Positions 27,273 to 36,062 of a DNA stretch of 56,387 bases are shown here, piece after piece (position 1 is the stretch's first letter; the number at the start of each line of letters is the position of its first letter). The DNA lies in the NCBI GenBank assembly GCA_039819065.1, contig JBCBSS010000029.1, positions 1 through 56,387 on the forward strand. Direction: 5' to 3'. The notes under the pieces were generated by a model. It saw only the letters and a program-made list of their open reading frames with translations, was not told the DNA's origin and searched no databases. The DNA is from JBCBSS01 sp039819065. Lineage in GTDB: Bacteria; Bacteroidota; Bacteroidia; Cytophagales; Cyclobacteriaceae. The position numbers were made by a program, and so were the translations under genes.

Positions 27273-27402
27273 GTACCTTGGTAGTTATTGATTGTCAAAG
27301 TGCTACAGCATTGAAATTTGATGGACTTGGGAGTTGTTACTGCTTTCTGAAGTGCCATCAATGAGCTTCGTTGGTCAAGCTTATTGCTTGGGAGCTACCC
27401 TC

Positions 27403-27867
27403 TCAAGATCTTTTATTTTCTCGTACAAACTTCAAGACCTTCTGCACCTGTAAATCAATATCTTTCACCCGAGCAATGGTATAAACGAGGCTTCTCTTTT
27501 TGCCATCCGTATATCCCTCAAAAGCTTGCTTCACCTCTTCATCTTGTTCGATTAAGACCTGTAGCACTTCAGGTATCTCAACCCCCAGCGGATTGGGGTC
27601 TTCATAGATATCGAACGAGACCATATCTCCCGGTCTCTTTTGTAATTTTTTAATGTATTTAGCGCCAACTATGATAAAAAAGTTGCCATCTCCAAGGTGG
27701 TTCAAACCACAAGAATAACTGACTTTACCATCGATATCACATACTAAACGGGTTTGCTTTTTCTTTTCGAACTGCTCCACTATTTCAGCATCAACAGTTA
27801 GATAGTGGTACCCACCTTTCCTTTTTTCCAATTGTTGTAAACGTTGATCGAAAGTGAAGCGGGGCAT
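27403..27867 (-). CDS. DUF1905 / YdeI-like protein
   Basis: A 154-residue soluble protein. The N-terminal half (TVDAEIVEQFEKKKQTRLVC, GKVSYSCGLNHLGDGNFFII) matches DUF1905, and the C-terminal half (IYEDPNPLGVEIPEVLQVLI ... KQAFEGYTDGKKRSLVYTIA) matches the YdeI/OmpD-associated helical domain. In other bacteria this pair has been linked to bacteriocin or stress protection, but biochemical function is not known. It is monocistronic, convergent with the S41 gene and 158 bp downstream of the OmpA gene. Confidence 0.82.
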   Translation of the reverse strand: MPRFTFDQRLQQLEKRKGGYHYLTVDAEIVEQFEKKKQTRLVCDIDGKVSYSCGLNHLGDGNFFIIVGAKYIKKLQKRPGDMVSFDIYEDPNPLGVEIPEVLQVLIEQDEEVKQAFEGYTDGKKRSLVYTIARVKDIDLQVQKVLKFVRENKRS

Positions 27868-27950
27868 AGTAGATCAAATTAAGTTGGCATTGTAGATAAA
27901 ACACAGTAAGGCCTGATCGGTTGGGACATATATTACCAAATTCAAATACA

Positions 27951-27982
27951 AAAGGGCATTCCGTTATTACAGAATGCCCTTT
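27951..27982 (-). terminator. Terminator downstream of the OmpA gene
   Basis: AAAGGGCATTC (27951-27961) and GAATGCCCTTT (27972-27982) form a perfect 11-bp stem with a 10-nt loop. Read on the minus strand it lies 43 bases after the OmpA stop and is followed by TTGTATTTG. The plus-strand side is also T-rich, so it may be bidirectional. Confidence 0.75.
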
Positions 27983-28024
27983 GTCTTTTCTTTAAAGCCT
28001 ATTGCGAATTGACCTATTGAAAGG

Positions 28025-30019
28025 CTAGTTCTCGATAATCTCTATTTCAGTTCTTCTGTTGATCTCACGACCGTCGATTTCATCGTCGTTAGATACAAGT
28101 GGACGCTCTTCCCCAAATCCTTTGGCTTCCACTCTTGCCGTCTTTATACCGTGATTGATCAGGTAGTCAACCACAGCCTGAGCTCTCTTTTTGGACAGGA
28201 TCTTGTTGTAAGTCGCATTACCTACGTTATCAGTATGTCCGTGTATCTGTATTTTTAGTTTAGGGTTGTCCTCCATCAACTTTTGAATTCTTCCTAACTC
28301 TGACAAAGACTCCACCCTAAGATTTGATTTACCAGAATCGAAGAATATGTTCTTCAAAATAACGCGAGAGCCCGCTTCGGCCCTTACTAGTAGCATGTGG
28401 GCGTCAACTTCCTGATAATCGTGGAATACGGGTACATTGAAGTTAATAGAACGGAAAAGGTACCCATCCATTTCAGCCGTCAATCCAAAGTTACCGCCGT
28501 GAGGAATCGTCACTTCAAATTCACCTGTTACAGGGTCTGCAGTCACGGATTTCATTACCTTATTGGCAGCGTTATCTACCAAAGAAATGCTGGCGCCAAT
28601 CGGCTTGGCATCAGCTGCATCTAGTACCTTTCCTCTAAGGAGCGTTACAACCCCCAGTGTTTTTTGCAAGTCCAGGATGGATGAATTATACTCTTCTTCT
28701 TCATCCAGTTCCTCCTGATTTTCAACCACTTTGACGGTCTCTTCCCCTGTGCTTTCGTTTACGTCTTCCAGATTCATACTGACAGAGTAAATGTCAGTCA
28801 TACCCACACCGTCTTTCCTGACAGACGTGTAATAAGCTTGTTTTCCATCTTCACAAATCACAAAGTGACCATCGTCGTTGGCTGTGTTGATAGGATAACC
28901 AAGATTGATAGGCGCTTGCCAGAGTCCATCCTTTAATTCGGATTTGAAAATATCGTAACCTCCAAGTCCCAAGTGTCCCTTGGAACTGAAATAAAGTGTC
29001 TTACCATCTGGGTGAATAAAAGGCGAGTCTTCATGTCCGGTAGAATTAATATCAGGACCAAGATTAACCGCTTTTCCCCATATACCGTTTTCATTTAACT
29101 GGCTCATGTAGATATCCAGACCTCCGAAACCTCCAGGTCTGTCACTCGTAAAATACAGGGTTTTGCCATCTCCTGTGATGGTAACCGCTGTTTCCCAATA
29201 CTCTGTATTAACATCTCCCTTTAAAGGGAATGGTGCTTGCCAGTCATCGCCATTATAGTTGGATACAAATATGTCTCCTCCACCATCTTCATAATAAAGG
29301 AACAATGTCTTACCATCAGGAGAAATGGCAGCAGCAGCATCGTGATAATCAAAATTGATGTTAGAGCTTATCTTGCTAGGTGCATTCCACTCTTCCCCGT
29401 TGAGTTTAGTAATGTAAATATCTTCGAAGTAGTGGTTATCGACATCCTTTTTGTTTCCTGTTGTACCGGCACGGCGCGACGTAAAAACCATGGTCTTAGC
29501 ATCGGCTGTTACCAAAGGTGAGTAGTCATGAAACTCAGAATTAACACTATTCAAATTGCTGATCTCAACCGGCACAGGGTTATTGATCAACGAATCGCCC
29601 AAGTTGCACTCGTTCAATCTGCGATTGGCAATCGCAGTCATTTTCGGGTACTTGTCTTTATAGGTAGTGAATAGTGAGATGGCCTTTTTGAATTGATGAT
29701 CGTGTTGGTAGGCCATTGCCAGGTAGAAATCAATATCCGGATCCAGGTTGGGATTGAGGCTATGTACTTTTTCGAGGTACGGTATTGCCCTGGTTTTTTC
29801 TTCCCCGGAAAGGTATGAAAGGCCGATTTTTAAATTGACCTTGGCGTTGCCGGGCTTTTGACGTTCAGCTTTTTTGTAAAGCCTGATGGCCGATTCAAAA
29901 TCACCGTTGGTGTAAAATCGGTCTCCGGACTTCATGAGTTTTTTAAAGTCCTGCCCAAAACCGACACTTATAATTGAGCACAACACAAGTGTGAGCAAAG
30001 AATACCGTAAGTTAATCAT
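28025..30019 (-). CDS. PorE/PG1058-like OmpA-family envelope protein
   Basis: A 664-residue periplasmic/outer-membrane protein with signal peptide ending SVGFGQ. Domains in order: TPR repeats about 25-135; a PD40-type beta-propeller about 150-410 with repeated DGKTLYFTSDRPGG-like motifs; a carboxypeptidase-regulatory-like domain about 460-540 (LRGKVLDAADAKPIGASISL); and a C-terminal OmpA domain about 548-664 with the peptidoglycan-binding pattern HGHTDNVGNATYN and NRRTEIEI. This order is that of PorE/PG1058, a component of the type IX secretion system, although many paralogs share it. It is monocistronic, with a promoter candidate at 30063-30095 and a strong terminator. Confidence 0.88.
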   Translation of the reverse strand: MINLRYSLLTLVLCSIISVGFGQDFKKLMKSGDRFYTNGDFESAIRLYKKAERQKPGNAKVNLKIGLSYLSGEEKTRAIPYLEKVHSLNPNLDPDIDFYLAMAYQHDHQFKKAISLFTTYKDKYPKMTAIANRRLNECNLGDSLINNPVPVEISNLNSVNSEFHDYSPLVTADAKTMVFTSRRAGTTGNKKDVDNHYFEDIYITKLNGEEWNAPSKISSNINFDYHDAAAAISPDGKTLFLYYEDGGGDIFVSNYNGDDWQAPFPLKGDVNTEYWETAVTITGDGKTLYFTSDRPGGFGGLDIYMSQLNENGIWGKAVNLGPDINSTGHEDSPFIHPDGKTLYFSSKGHLGLGGYDIFKSELKDGLWQAPINLGYPINTANDDGHFVICEDGKQAYYTSVRKDGVGMTDIYSVSMNLEDVNESTGEETVKVVENQEELDEEEEYNSSILDLQKTLGVVTLLRGKVLDAADAKPIGASISLVDNAANKVMKSVTADPVTGEFEVTIPHGGNFGLTAEMDGYLFRSINFNVPVFHDYQEVDAHMLLVRAEAGSRVILKNIFFDSGKSNLRVESLSELGRIQKLMEDNPKLKIQIHGHTDNVGNATYNKILSKKRAQAVVDYLINHGIKTARVEAKGFGEERPLVSNDDEIDGREINRRTEIEIIEN

Positions 30020-30062
30020 TGTAGCTAGGGTGTTCGTTCAGTTGTTTTCGCTAAATCGACCT

Positions 30063-30095
30063 CGAAATTAAGCGAAAAATCTTTTAATTGTCAAA
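30063..30095 (-). promoter_or_regulatory. Candidate promoter of the OmpA-family gene
   Basis: On the minus strand TTTG (30095-30092) is followed after 21 bp by TAATTTCG (30070-30063), one base off TAnnTTTG. Predicted transcript start is about 40 bases before ATG 30019. Confidence 0.45.
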
Positions 30096-30266
30096 AAAAA
30101 CTGAAATGGTACACGGCTAATACATGAAAATGTAAGACAAAAGACTTTCTACTTCATTTTCAGGCATTTACACAGCTTTCTTCATCTTTTTTAACTGGTC
30201 CTAATTGTCGTGTTCGTTTCGCTCAGCACCTTGATCAATGGTAAACTTATCATTTTGGGAAAATGC

Positions 30267-31286
30267 TTACAATGGCCGTTCGCCATACACCTCCATCATT
30301 CGGTAAGGGTACAATTCCGGCAACGAACTGACTTCATTTAGTTTATCCATTTCCTCTTCCGAAAGTGTGAGCGTAGCGGCTTTTAGGTTGTCTTCTAGCT
30401 GAGACATGGTACGTGCTCCGATCAACGTGCTGGCGACAAAGGGTTGCTGGATCACCCAGGCAAGCGCTACTTGTACGTGACCCACATGATTGGCCATGGC
30501 TACAGCTTCTACCGCATCTATGATATTCCAGTTTTGTTCCGTATCCCTTCTTGACCAATGTTCTTCAGTATCTTCACTCGTAGTGCCTATCCTACCAGCC
30601 GCTGAGTCTACCGGTTTGATGTTTCTATCGTATTTACCGGTCAGGAAGCCTCCGCCTAGTGGCCCCCATGGCACCAATGATATGTTCTCTTCCATCAGTA
30701 AGTCCCTGAACTCATATTCTATATCCCTTTTCACTAAGCTGTATTGATACTGAGCAGCCACGAACTGCACCTTATCCTGGAATTGGCTTATACCCATGGC
30801 TTTCATTACCTGCCAGGCTTTGAAATTAGAAACCCCAATGTACCTCACTTTCCCGGCTGTTACCAAATCATCAAAGGCACGCATGGATTCCTCAATCGGT
30901 GTCAACGGATCCCAGCAGTGCATATAGTACATATCGAGGTAATCCGTACCCAATCGCTTCAGGCTCTTTTCTACTTCGCTTATGATATGCAGCCGTGAAA
31001 GTCCGGCATCGTTCTTACCCTCTCCGGTCGGGAACCTCACTTTAGTGGCTAACACCACTTTATCCCTGCGTCCTTTCAGGGCTTTTCCGGTGATCTCCTC
31101 TGACCTTCCCCCAGCATATACATCGGCCGTATCTATATGATTACCTCCGGCATCTAAAAACCGGTCTATCATATCTATGGCTTCTTTTTCGGGGGTACTT
31201 CGGTCGCTTTCTTCACCGAAAAGCATGGTACCTAACCCCAACTGTGACACCAATAATCCGCTATTACCAAGTCTTTTGAACTTCAT
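30267..31286 (-). CDS. Aldo/keto reductase
   Basis: A TTG at 31298 opens the frame, but ATG 31286 fits family starts, giving 339 residues. It is a full-length NADPH-dependent aldo/keto reductase TIM barrel. MKFKRLGNSGLLVSQLGLGT is the standard first strand, DTADVYAGGRSEEITGKAL holds the catalytic Asp and Tyr, and VLATKVRF the Lys. The usual active-site His is replaced in context by YYMHCWDP, which still carries His. KVRYIGVSNF and the C-terminal Ile-Gly-Ala-Arg (STLIGARTMSQLEDNL) cofactor loop are present. The physiological substrate is unknown. Probably monocistronic. Confidence 0.93.
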   Translation of the reverse strand: MKFKRLGNSGLLVSQLGLGTMLFGEESDRSTPEKEAIDMIDRFLDAGGNHIDTADVYAGGRSEEITGKALKGRRDKVVLATKVRFPTGEGKNDAGLSRLHIISEVEKSLKRLGTDYLDMYYMHCWDPLTPIEESMRAFDDLVTAGKVRYIGVSNFKAWQVMKAMGISQFQDKVQFVAAQYQYSLVKRDIEYEFRDLLMEENISLVPWGPLGGGFLTGKYDRNIKPVDSAAGRIGTTSEDTEEHWSRRDTEQNWNIIDAVEAVAMANHVGHVQVALAWVIQQPFVASTLIGARTMSQLEDNLKAATLTLSEEEMDKLNEVSSLPELYPYRMMEVYGERPL

Positions 31287-31696
31287 GTCATTGAACAATT
31301 AAATGAGTAATATTTAAATAAGGGAGGGATGTTCCTTCTGAAGGACTTAAGTTAAAATAATTCCTTGTGTACTCATAATGATTGGATCAAATAATCCTGG
31401 CCGTTCTTAAAACTGTCTTGAATAGCACTTTGAGTTCTTCTTACCATAGGTCAATTTTTTAGGTCTTGAGCCAGTCTACCTTCACATCATCAACAGAAAT
31501 TAAACCTGACTTATGCATTAGACATCGTAATGAAGTCATAAAGCACGAAGAAAGAGGCACTTATGTTGAAGAGGCATAGTATCGCTATGGTGATTCAACA
31601 AATTAATGTTAAGGGCCTCTTTCAAAGTGATTTATGAATGTAATAGATAGGCTAATGGATATTTCAGGTTCTAACTATCAACACAAAAAAATCAAG
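31287..31696. other. Gene-free divergent interval with a large stem-loop
   Basis: A 410-bp gap between the divergent aldo/keto reductase and SMP-30-like genes. The right part holds the nested stem-loop at 31550-31623. The remainder is AT-rich with no recognised gene. A frame from ATG 31634 continues into the downstream gene but lacks signal-peptide character before residue 22. Confidence 0.65.
31550..31623 (+). repeat. 74-bp nested inverted repeat in a gene leader
   Basis: Three nested pairs of perfect arms: GAAAGAGGC (31550-31558) with GCCTCTTTC (31615-31623); GTTGAA (31565-31570) with TTCAAC (31594-31599); CATAG (31575-31579) with CTATG (31585-31589) around a TATCG loop. The innermost 4-nt bulges are symmetric. 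It ends 73 bp before the SMP-30-like ATG and could be an RNA leader structure or the remains of a small inverted-repeat element. No T-run follows, so it is not a simple terminator. Confidence 0.7.
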
Positions 31697-32557
31697 ATGA
31701 AAAGGTATATCATTATTCTATTGGCCACGCTCACATTTGGTGTCGCCCATGCCCAGGAATTCAAGAAGCTTTGGGAAGTATCTTCTTTGGAAGCACCGGA
31801 ATCGGTGGTTTTCGATAAAAAGAACAAACGCTATATCGTATCCAATGTGGCAGGGCAACCGGCTGAAAAAAATGGCCAAGGGTATTTATCAATTGTGGAT
31901 ACTAATGGTAAGGTCACTCACCAGAAATGGGCTACTGGATTTAACGCTCCAAAAGGGCTCGGCATACACGGGCAGCAGCTTTATGTAGCAGACATTGATG
32001 TCGTATCAGTTGTCGACCTGAAAAGCGGCAAGGTAGTAAAGCAATACAAAGCAGAAGGCGCTACTTTCCTGAATGATGTAGAAGTGGCCAAAGATGGCAC
32101 GGTGTACATCACTGATACCTTCGGAGGAAATGCCATTTACAAGATCAGCAAAGGAGACATTTCTTTGTGGGTCAAAGATGAAAAGTTGAATTACCCGAAT
32201 GGTTTGAAGATCAAAGGCAAGGAAATCTATGTGGCTTCATGGGGTGTGGTGACTAATGCAGAAACATTTGGCACTGAAGTACCTGGCGTTCTACTGGCAA
32301 TCAATCTTTCTGATAAATCCATCCGTCAAGTAACCTCACCTACCGGTAACCTGGACGGACTTCAGGTAATGGACAATAAATTCCTGGTATCAGATTGGAT
32401 CGCAGGTGGGCTCATGACCATTGATGCCAACGGCGAGGTAAAAGAAGTACAGGACTTAAATGCTGGTTCAGCTGATATACTGCTTCTTCAGAAACAAAAC
32501 ATTCTACTGGTACCACAAATGTTGGACGGAAAGCTAATCGCCTACGAAGTGCAGTAA
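31697..32557 (+). CDS. SMP-30/gluconolactonase-like secreted propeller
   Basis: ATG 31697 is chosen because it begins a good signal peptide (MKRYIIILLATLTFGVAHAQ), giving 286 residues; the frame itself extends upstream to 31634. The mature protein is a six-bladed-propeller type with SMP-30/NHL-like strands (ESVVFDKKNKRYIVSNVAGQ, GATFLNDVEVAKDGTVYITD, and YPNGLKIKGKEIYVASWG). Conserved Asn and Asp positions of SMP-30 metal sites are present. Activity may be lactonase-like or purely binding. A 74-bp stem-loop precedes it and two compact hairpins follow its stop. Confidence 0.8.
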   Translation: MKRYIIILLATLTFGVAHAQEFKKLWEVSSLEAPESVVFDKKNKRYIVSNVAGQPAEKNGQGYLSIVDTNGKVTHQKWATGFNAPKGLGIHGQQLYVADIDVVSVVDLKSGKVVKQYKAEGATFLNDVEVAKDGTVYITDTFGGNAIYKISKGDISLWVKDEKLNYPNGLKIKGKEIYVASWGVVTNAETFGTEVPGVLLAINLSDKSIRQVTSPTGNLDGLQVMDNKFLVSDWIAGGLMTIDANGEVKEVQDLNAGSADILLLQKQNILLVPQMLDGKLIAYEVQ

Positions 32558-32594
32558 TTGTTTTTATAGCTTTAAAATATTGGGGCTGTCTTGA

Positions 32595-32638
32595 AAGCTG
32601 TTTTGCACAGCTTAGTCGTTTGTGTCTCCACAAACGAC
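32595..32638. repeat. Pair of perfect hairpins after the SMP-30-like gene
   Basis: AAGCTGT (32595-32601) pairs with ACAGCTT (32607-32613) around TTTGC; one base later GTCGTTTGTG (32615-32624) pairs with CACAAACGAC (32629-32638) around TCTC. They begin 38 bases after the stop codon. Neither is followed by a T-run, so they may protect the mRNA 3' end or belong to a dispersed repeat. Confidence 0.7.
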
Positions 32639-32649
32639 AACGAAAAGTA

Positions 32650-32694
32650 GTCATTTCGAGACCTAACAATTTGGATCGTGCAAAGTGAAATGAC
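32650..32694. repeat. GTCATTTC/GAAATGAC inverted pair
   Basis: GTCATTTC (32650-32657) and GAAATGAC (32687-32694) are perfect inverted arms identical to the ends of the dispersed element, but the interior is different and shorter. It may be a reduced or unrelated element. Confidence 0.5.
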
Positions 32695-32751
32695 ATGAAA
32701 GTGTGCACGAAGTGTTATTTGTTAAGTACGCTGTCAGTAATTATTTTGTCT

Positions 32752-32823
32752 TACCCCAACCCCTCCCTAAAATTAGGGAGGGGAAAAGTCTGGCTTGTCA
32801 GACTTGGGGAGGGTAAGGGTTAC
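32752..32823. repeat. CCCCTCCC-type Bacteroidota intergenic repeat
   Basis: CCCCTCCCTAA (32760-32770) and TTAGGGAGGGG (32773-32783) form an 11-bp stem with a 2-nt loop. AAGTCTG (32786-32792) and CAGACTT (32799-32805) form a second. Flanking CCCAACCC and GGGTAAGGGTT may pair as an outer stem. Elements of this look are common between Bacteroidota genes. Confidence 0.65.
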
Positions 32824-32862
32824 ACCATCCGAATTACTTTGTATGTAATAGGTACGTGAGGG

Positions 32863-32926
32863 GAAATCTATCTCGATTTAAAGTACTTATTCTTAAAGAG
32901 ATAGATTTCTCGTTGCACTCGAAATG
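32863..32926. repeat. GTCATTTCGA-type element copy
   Basis: GAAATCTATCTC (32863-32874) and GAGATAGATTTC (32898-32909) are perfect 12-bp inverted arms, followed by TCGTTGCACTCGAAATGAC, the standard element end. The opposite GTCATTTCGA end is missing. Confidence 0.7.
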
Positions 32927-33157
32927 ACCACTTGGAGCTACTTTTGAAGGCAGCTCCCTAAACCCTCATTCTACACCTCACCCAAAACAGGTCTACTCCT
33001 ACCGATACCACCCTATTCTATCGGATAGTGCATCGCCATGATGAGATTTGGCCATTCTTACTATTTTAGTATTTGGCCAGCACTAACCTTCTTGCAGATT
33101 TAAAATACAAAGCTTGTTGTTGTGCTGGCCATCAACTTAACCAAACCACTATTAACC

Positions 33158-34213
33158 ATGTACACTAAGAAAGTCTATCGCGCCAAGGATATGGCTATCT
33201 GGACACGTTATGAAACATTCATTTTCGCTACCCTCATTACATTATTCGTCGCTGCTTATCACTTTTTCGACCTTGATTGGTTAAGAATTCCATGGACACC
33301 TCTGGCGTTGATTGGTACGGCTGTTGCCTTCGTGATTGGTTTTCAAAATAACTCGGCTTACGGTAGAATTTGGGAAGCCAGGAAGATCTGGGGTGGCATC
33401 GTCAATACCTCCAGAACCTTTGGCATGTTTGTCCAGGGTATGCTATCCAATGAACATGCGCAGGTCAAGTTGTCGGATGAAGAAATGCATCACGAAGTGA
33501 AAACACTCACCTACCGGCACATTGCCTGGATGACTGCGTTGCGTCATGCTATGCGTGCTAAAAAGCCCTGGGAAACACAAATCAGCATGAAAAGCAATCA
33601 GGAGTGGAAACTAAGACCACCAGAATGGGACAGTGATCTGGCGGATGATCTTAAACCCTATTTGAGCGAACCGGACTTAAAGGACGTTATGAGCAAGGAC
33701 AACAAGCAAACGGCTCTTTTGTACCAGCAATCGCATCATTTGAAAAAGCTCAAGGAGGAAGGTGTGGTGTGGGGCTTCGCGTTTCTGGAACTGGAAATTG
33801 TACTACAAGAGCTATTCACCCTGCAAGGCAAGTCCGAAAGGATCAAGAACTTCCCCTACCCCAGGCACTTTGCCACCCTCAACCACTATTTCATGTGGTT
33901 ATTTGTATTGCTTCTGCCATTGGCCATCGTACCTCAGTTTGCAGAAATCGGGCGAAATATGGCAGAGAATTACCCCATTATCGGGAAGTACTTTGTTTGG
34001 GTTACCATTCCATTCTACATCATTGTAGCCTGGATCTTCCATACCATGGAGCGTATCGGTAGAACAGGTGAGAATCCGTTCGAAGGGACGGCCAACGATG
34101 TACCGATATCAACCATATCGAGAGGAATTGAGATAGATTTGCGGCAGAATCTGGGAGAAACCAAAGAAGAAATACCCGGCCAGTTTCCAGTGCACTATGA
34201 TGTGCAGATGTAG
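33158..34213 (+). CDS. Bestrophin-like ion-channel protein
   Basis: The frame opens at 33122, but ATG 33158 (MYTKKVYRAKDMAIWTRYET) is preferred and gives 351 residues. The pattern is that of bacterial bestrophin/UPF0187 proteins: two N-terminal membrane helices (FIFATLITLFVAAYHF, TPLALIGTAVAFVIGFQNNS), the conserved NSAYGRIWEARKIWGGIVN segment, a cytosolic helical region, and two C-terminal helices around 240-300 (FMWLFVLLLPLAIVPQF). Family members form pentameric anion or cation channels. It appears monocistronic, between repeat-rich gaps. Confidence 0.9.
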   Translation: MYTKKVYRAKDMAIWTRYETFIFATLITLFVAAYHFFDLDWLRIPWTPLALIGTAVAFVIGFQNNSAYGRIWEARKIWGGIVNTSRTFGMFVQGMLSNEHAQVKLSDEEMHHEVKTLTYRHIAWMTALRHAMRAKKPWETQISMKSNQEWKLRPPEWDSDLADDLKPYLSEPDLKDVMSKDNKQTALLYQQSHHLKKLKEEGVVWGFAFLELEIVLQELFTLQGKSERIKNFPYPRHFATLNHYFMWLFVLLLPLAIVPQFAEIGRNMAENYPIIGKYFVWVTIPFYIIVAWIFHTMERIGRTGENPFEGTANDVPISTISRGIEIDLRQNLGETKEEIPGQFPVHYDVQM

Positions 34214-34363
34214 CCATGACAATAAGATATACTACTCACACTTGACCGATATTATGCAAGATTAAAATCAGTAAAATGTGTTCACGTTTCGGGAATCTGT
34301 GTTAATCAGCTCTGACAGAATTAGGCAATTTTGATCAAAGTAAATAAATGGTAGGAAACCCGT

Positions 34364-34454
34364 GGTAGAACTCTGGACCCGAGCTTCCAGGGCAAACCTC
34401 CGAGGAATTAAACCATAACCTTCTCGTCTGCCATAGCAGCCGCGAAGGCAGATT
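34364..34454 (+). repeat. Repeat family R, copy R3 (short form)
   Basis: This copy runs from GGTAGAACTCTGGACCCGAG to GCAGCCGCGAAGGCAGATT and lacks the middle module present in R1, R2 and R4. It ends 21 bp before the ATG of the SDR gene, exactly as R1 does before the ankyrin gene. Confidence 0.8.
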
Positions 34455-34475
34455 CAAACAATTAAATCTACGAAA

Positions 34476-35300
34476 ATGAGTAACACAGTATTGATCACCG
34501 GCAGTAGTAGCGGCATAGGCAAAGCGGCGGCTAAACTCTTCCATGAAAAAGGCTGGAATGTCATTGCCACCATGAGAACGCCAGAAAAAGAGCAAGATCT
34601 CAACCAACTTGAAAATGTACTTGTAACACGGTTGGATGTCCTAGACCTGGACTCTATCAATGATGCCGTCAGCAAAGGCATCGAAAGATTTGGTAGCATA
34701 GATGTTTTGTTAAACAATGCAGGGTATGGTGCCTATGGACCTCTTGAGGCTTTCCCCAGGGAAAACATTGTCAGGCAATTCAATACCAACGTCATTGGAC
34801 TAATCGACACCACTAAGGCCGTACTACCGCATTTCCGTGAAAACAAGAGCGGTACCATCATCAACATCTCCTCGATCGGTGGGATCATGACCTTCCCGCT
34901 TGGGTCACTTTACCACGGTACCAAGTTCGCGGTCGAAGGCATTTCCGAGGCATTGAGTTTCGAGATGTCAGCCATCGGCGTGAAAGTTAAGATTGTAGAA
35001 CCCGGCCTCATCGCCACTGATTTCGCAGGCAGGTCTTTTGATTTCACTAACGATGAAAGCCTGACCGCCTATCAGCCTGTTGTTGCCGCTACCTTCAAAG
35101 GTTTCGAGGCTGCCGGTGATAACATATCCCCTGCCAGTCTGGTGGCCGATGTGATTTGGGAAGCTGCCAACGATAAAAGCGACCGCTTGAGGTATCGGGC
35201 CGGTGCAGATGCTGAAGAGCTGCTGACCAACCGTAAGCAGATGGATGAAGAAGCATTTATAGCGATGATGAAAAACCAGTATGGTATCACCAATGGTTGA
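34476..35300 (+). CDS. Short-chain dehydrogenase/reductase
   Basis: A 274-residue classical SDR. Cofactor-binding TGSSSGIG lies at residues 8-15, NNAG at 80-83, catalytic Ser near 132-133 and Tyr146/Lys150 in LYHGTKFAVEG. The absence of an acidic residue and the presence of MRTPEK after strand two suggest NADP preference. Substrate is not predictable. The coding region is 21 bp downstream of repeat R3. The Crp-like regulator gene follows 120 bp later on the same strand and could regulate it, though this is only inference from proximity. Confidence 0.93.
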   Translation: MSNTVLITGSSSGIGKAAAKLFHEKGWNVIATMRTPEKEQDLNQLENVLVTRLDVLDLDSINDAVSKGIERFGSIDVLLNNAGYGAYGPLEAFPRENIVRQFNTNVIGLIDTTKAVLPHFRENKSGTIINISSIGGIMTFPLGSLYHGTKFAVEGISEALSFEMSAIGVKVKIVEPGLIATDFAGRSFDFTNDESLTAYQPVVAATFKGFEAAGDNISPASLVADVIWEAANDKSDRLRYRAGADAEELLTNRKQMDEEAFIAMMKNQYGITNG

Positions 35301-35420
35301 TAATTGAAGCATAACCACCCCTACGTCTATGCAGATACGGTCTCCTCAGTAAGCACAATCAGTACATATTGAGGAGATCATATTAGATTTGTTTTGGTAT
35401 TGGCATACTAAAACGCAATA

Positions 35421-35996
35421 ATGTCCAGAACAGATCAAATGTTAAGGTTCTTCCAAACCGAATTCCCATTGAACCAACAAGGTTTGGAAGAGCTTTTATC
35501 TTCGTTCGAATTCGTCACCAAAAGCAAAGGCACTGTTCTACTCAAAGAGGGCGCTAAAGACAATAAACTGAGGTTTATCAATACTGGTGTAATCAGAGAA
35601 TACTATGTCACCGCAGATGCCGAGATCAATATCAATTTTTATACTTCCCCTCAATTTGTAACGGACTTCTCGTCTTTTATCCACGCTGCTAAAACCAAGA
35701 AAAACCAGGACTGTCTCACTGAGGTTGACTTGTTGGAATTGGATTTCAAAACCTTTGAAGACCTGCTGATCAAATACGACTGTGGTAAGTCCTTCATAGA
35801 CGGGCTTTTTCGTTCTATCTTGGAAAGTAAAGAGCTGCATGAGTATAACCGATTGACCAAGGACGCAGAAGCCTTGTACAAGGAGCTTTGTATCTATAAG
35901 CCGCATTGGCTACAATCCATCCCTCAATATCACATTGCCTCCTACCTTGGCATTACTCCTGAAACCCTTAGCAGAATACGCAAGCGCATTTCTTGA
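35421..35996 (+). CDS. Crp/Fnr-family transcription regulator
   Basis: A 191-residue protein with an N-terminal cyclic-nucleotide-binding-like beta roll (GTVLLKEGAKDNKLRFINTGVIREYY) and a C-terminal winged-helix end, IPQYHIASYLGITPETLSRI. The cNMP phosphate-binding cassette is not conserved, so the effector may be another ligand or none. This shape (about 190 residues, RKRIS end) is frequent in Bacteroidota, where copies often regulate an adjacent oxidoreductase. It lies between the SDR gene and the UlaG-like gene on the same strand. Confidence 0.87.
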   Translation: MSRTDQMLRFFQTEFPLNQQGLEELLSSFEFVTKSKGTVLLKEGAKDNKLRFINTGVIREYYVTADAEININFYTSPQFVTDFSSFIHAAKTKKNQDCLTEVDLLELDFKTFEDLLIKYDCGKSFIDGLFRSILESKELHEYNRLTKDAEALYKELCIYKPHWLQSIPQYHIASYLGITPETLSRIRKRIS

Positions 35997-36062
35997 TTCC
36001 GATCAATGGATTGCTGATTAGAATTGTTCTTATTTGCCCCTTAGAACAAGCAGAGAAACCAA

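Larger units (their letters stand above)
32558..33157. other. Repeat-rich gene-free interval (600 bp)
   Basis: The gap between the SMP-30-like and bestrophin genes carries, in order, two small hairpins (32595-32613, 32615-32638), a GTCATTTC/GAAATGAC pair (32650-32694), a G/C-rich CCCCTCCC element (32752-32823) and a GTCATTTCGA-type element (32863-32926). A minus-strand frame at 32412-32708 crosses these and was rejected. No gene is supported. Confidence 0.7.

Noticed and set aside
32412..32708. 98-codon minus-strand frame after the SMP-30-like gene
   Set aside because: It overlaps the end of a well supported gene and the hairpin cluster; composition is unlike a protein.
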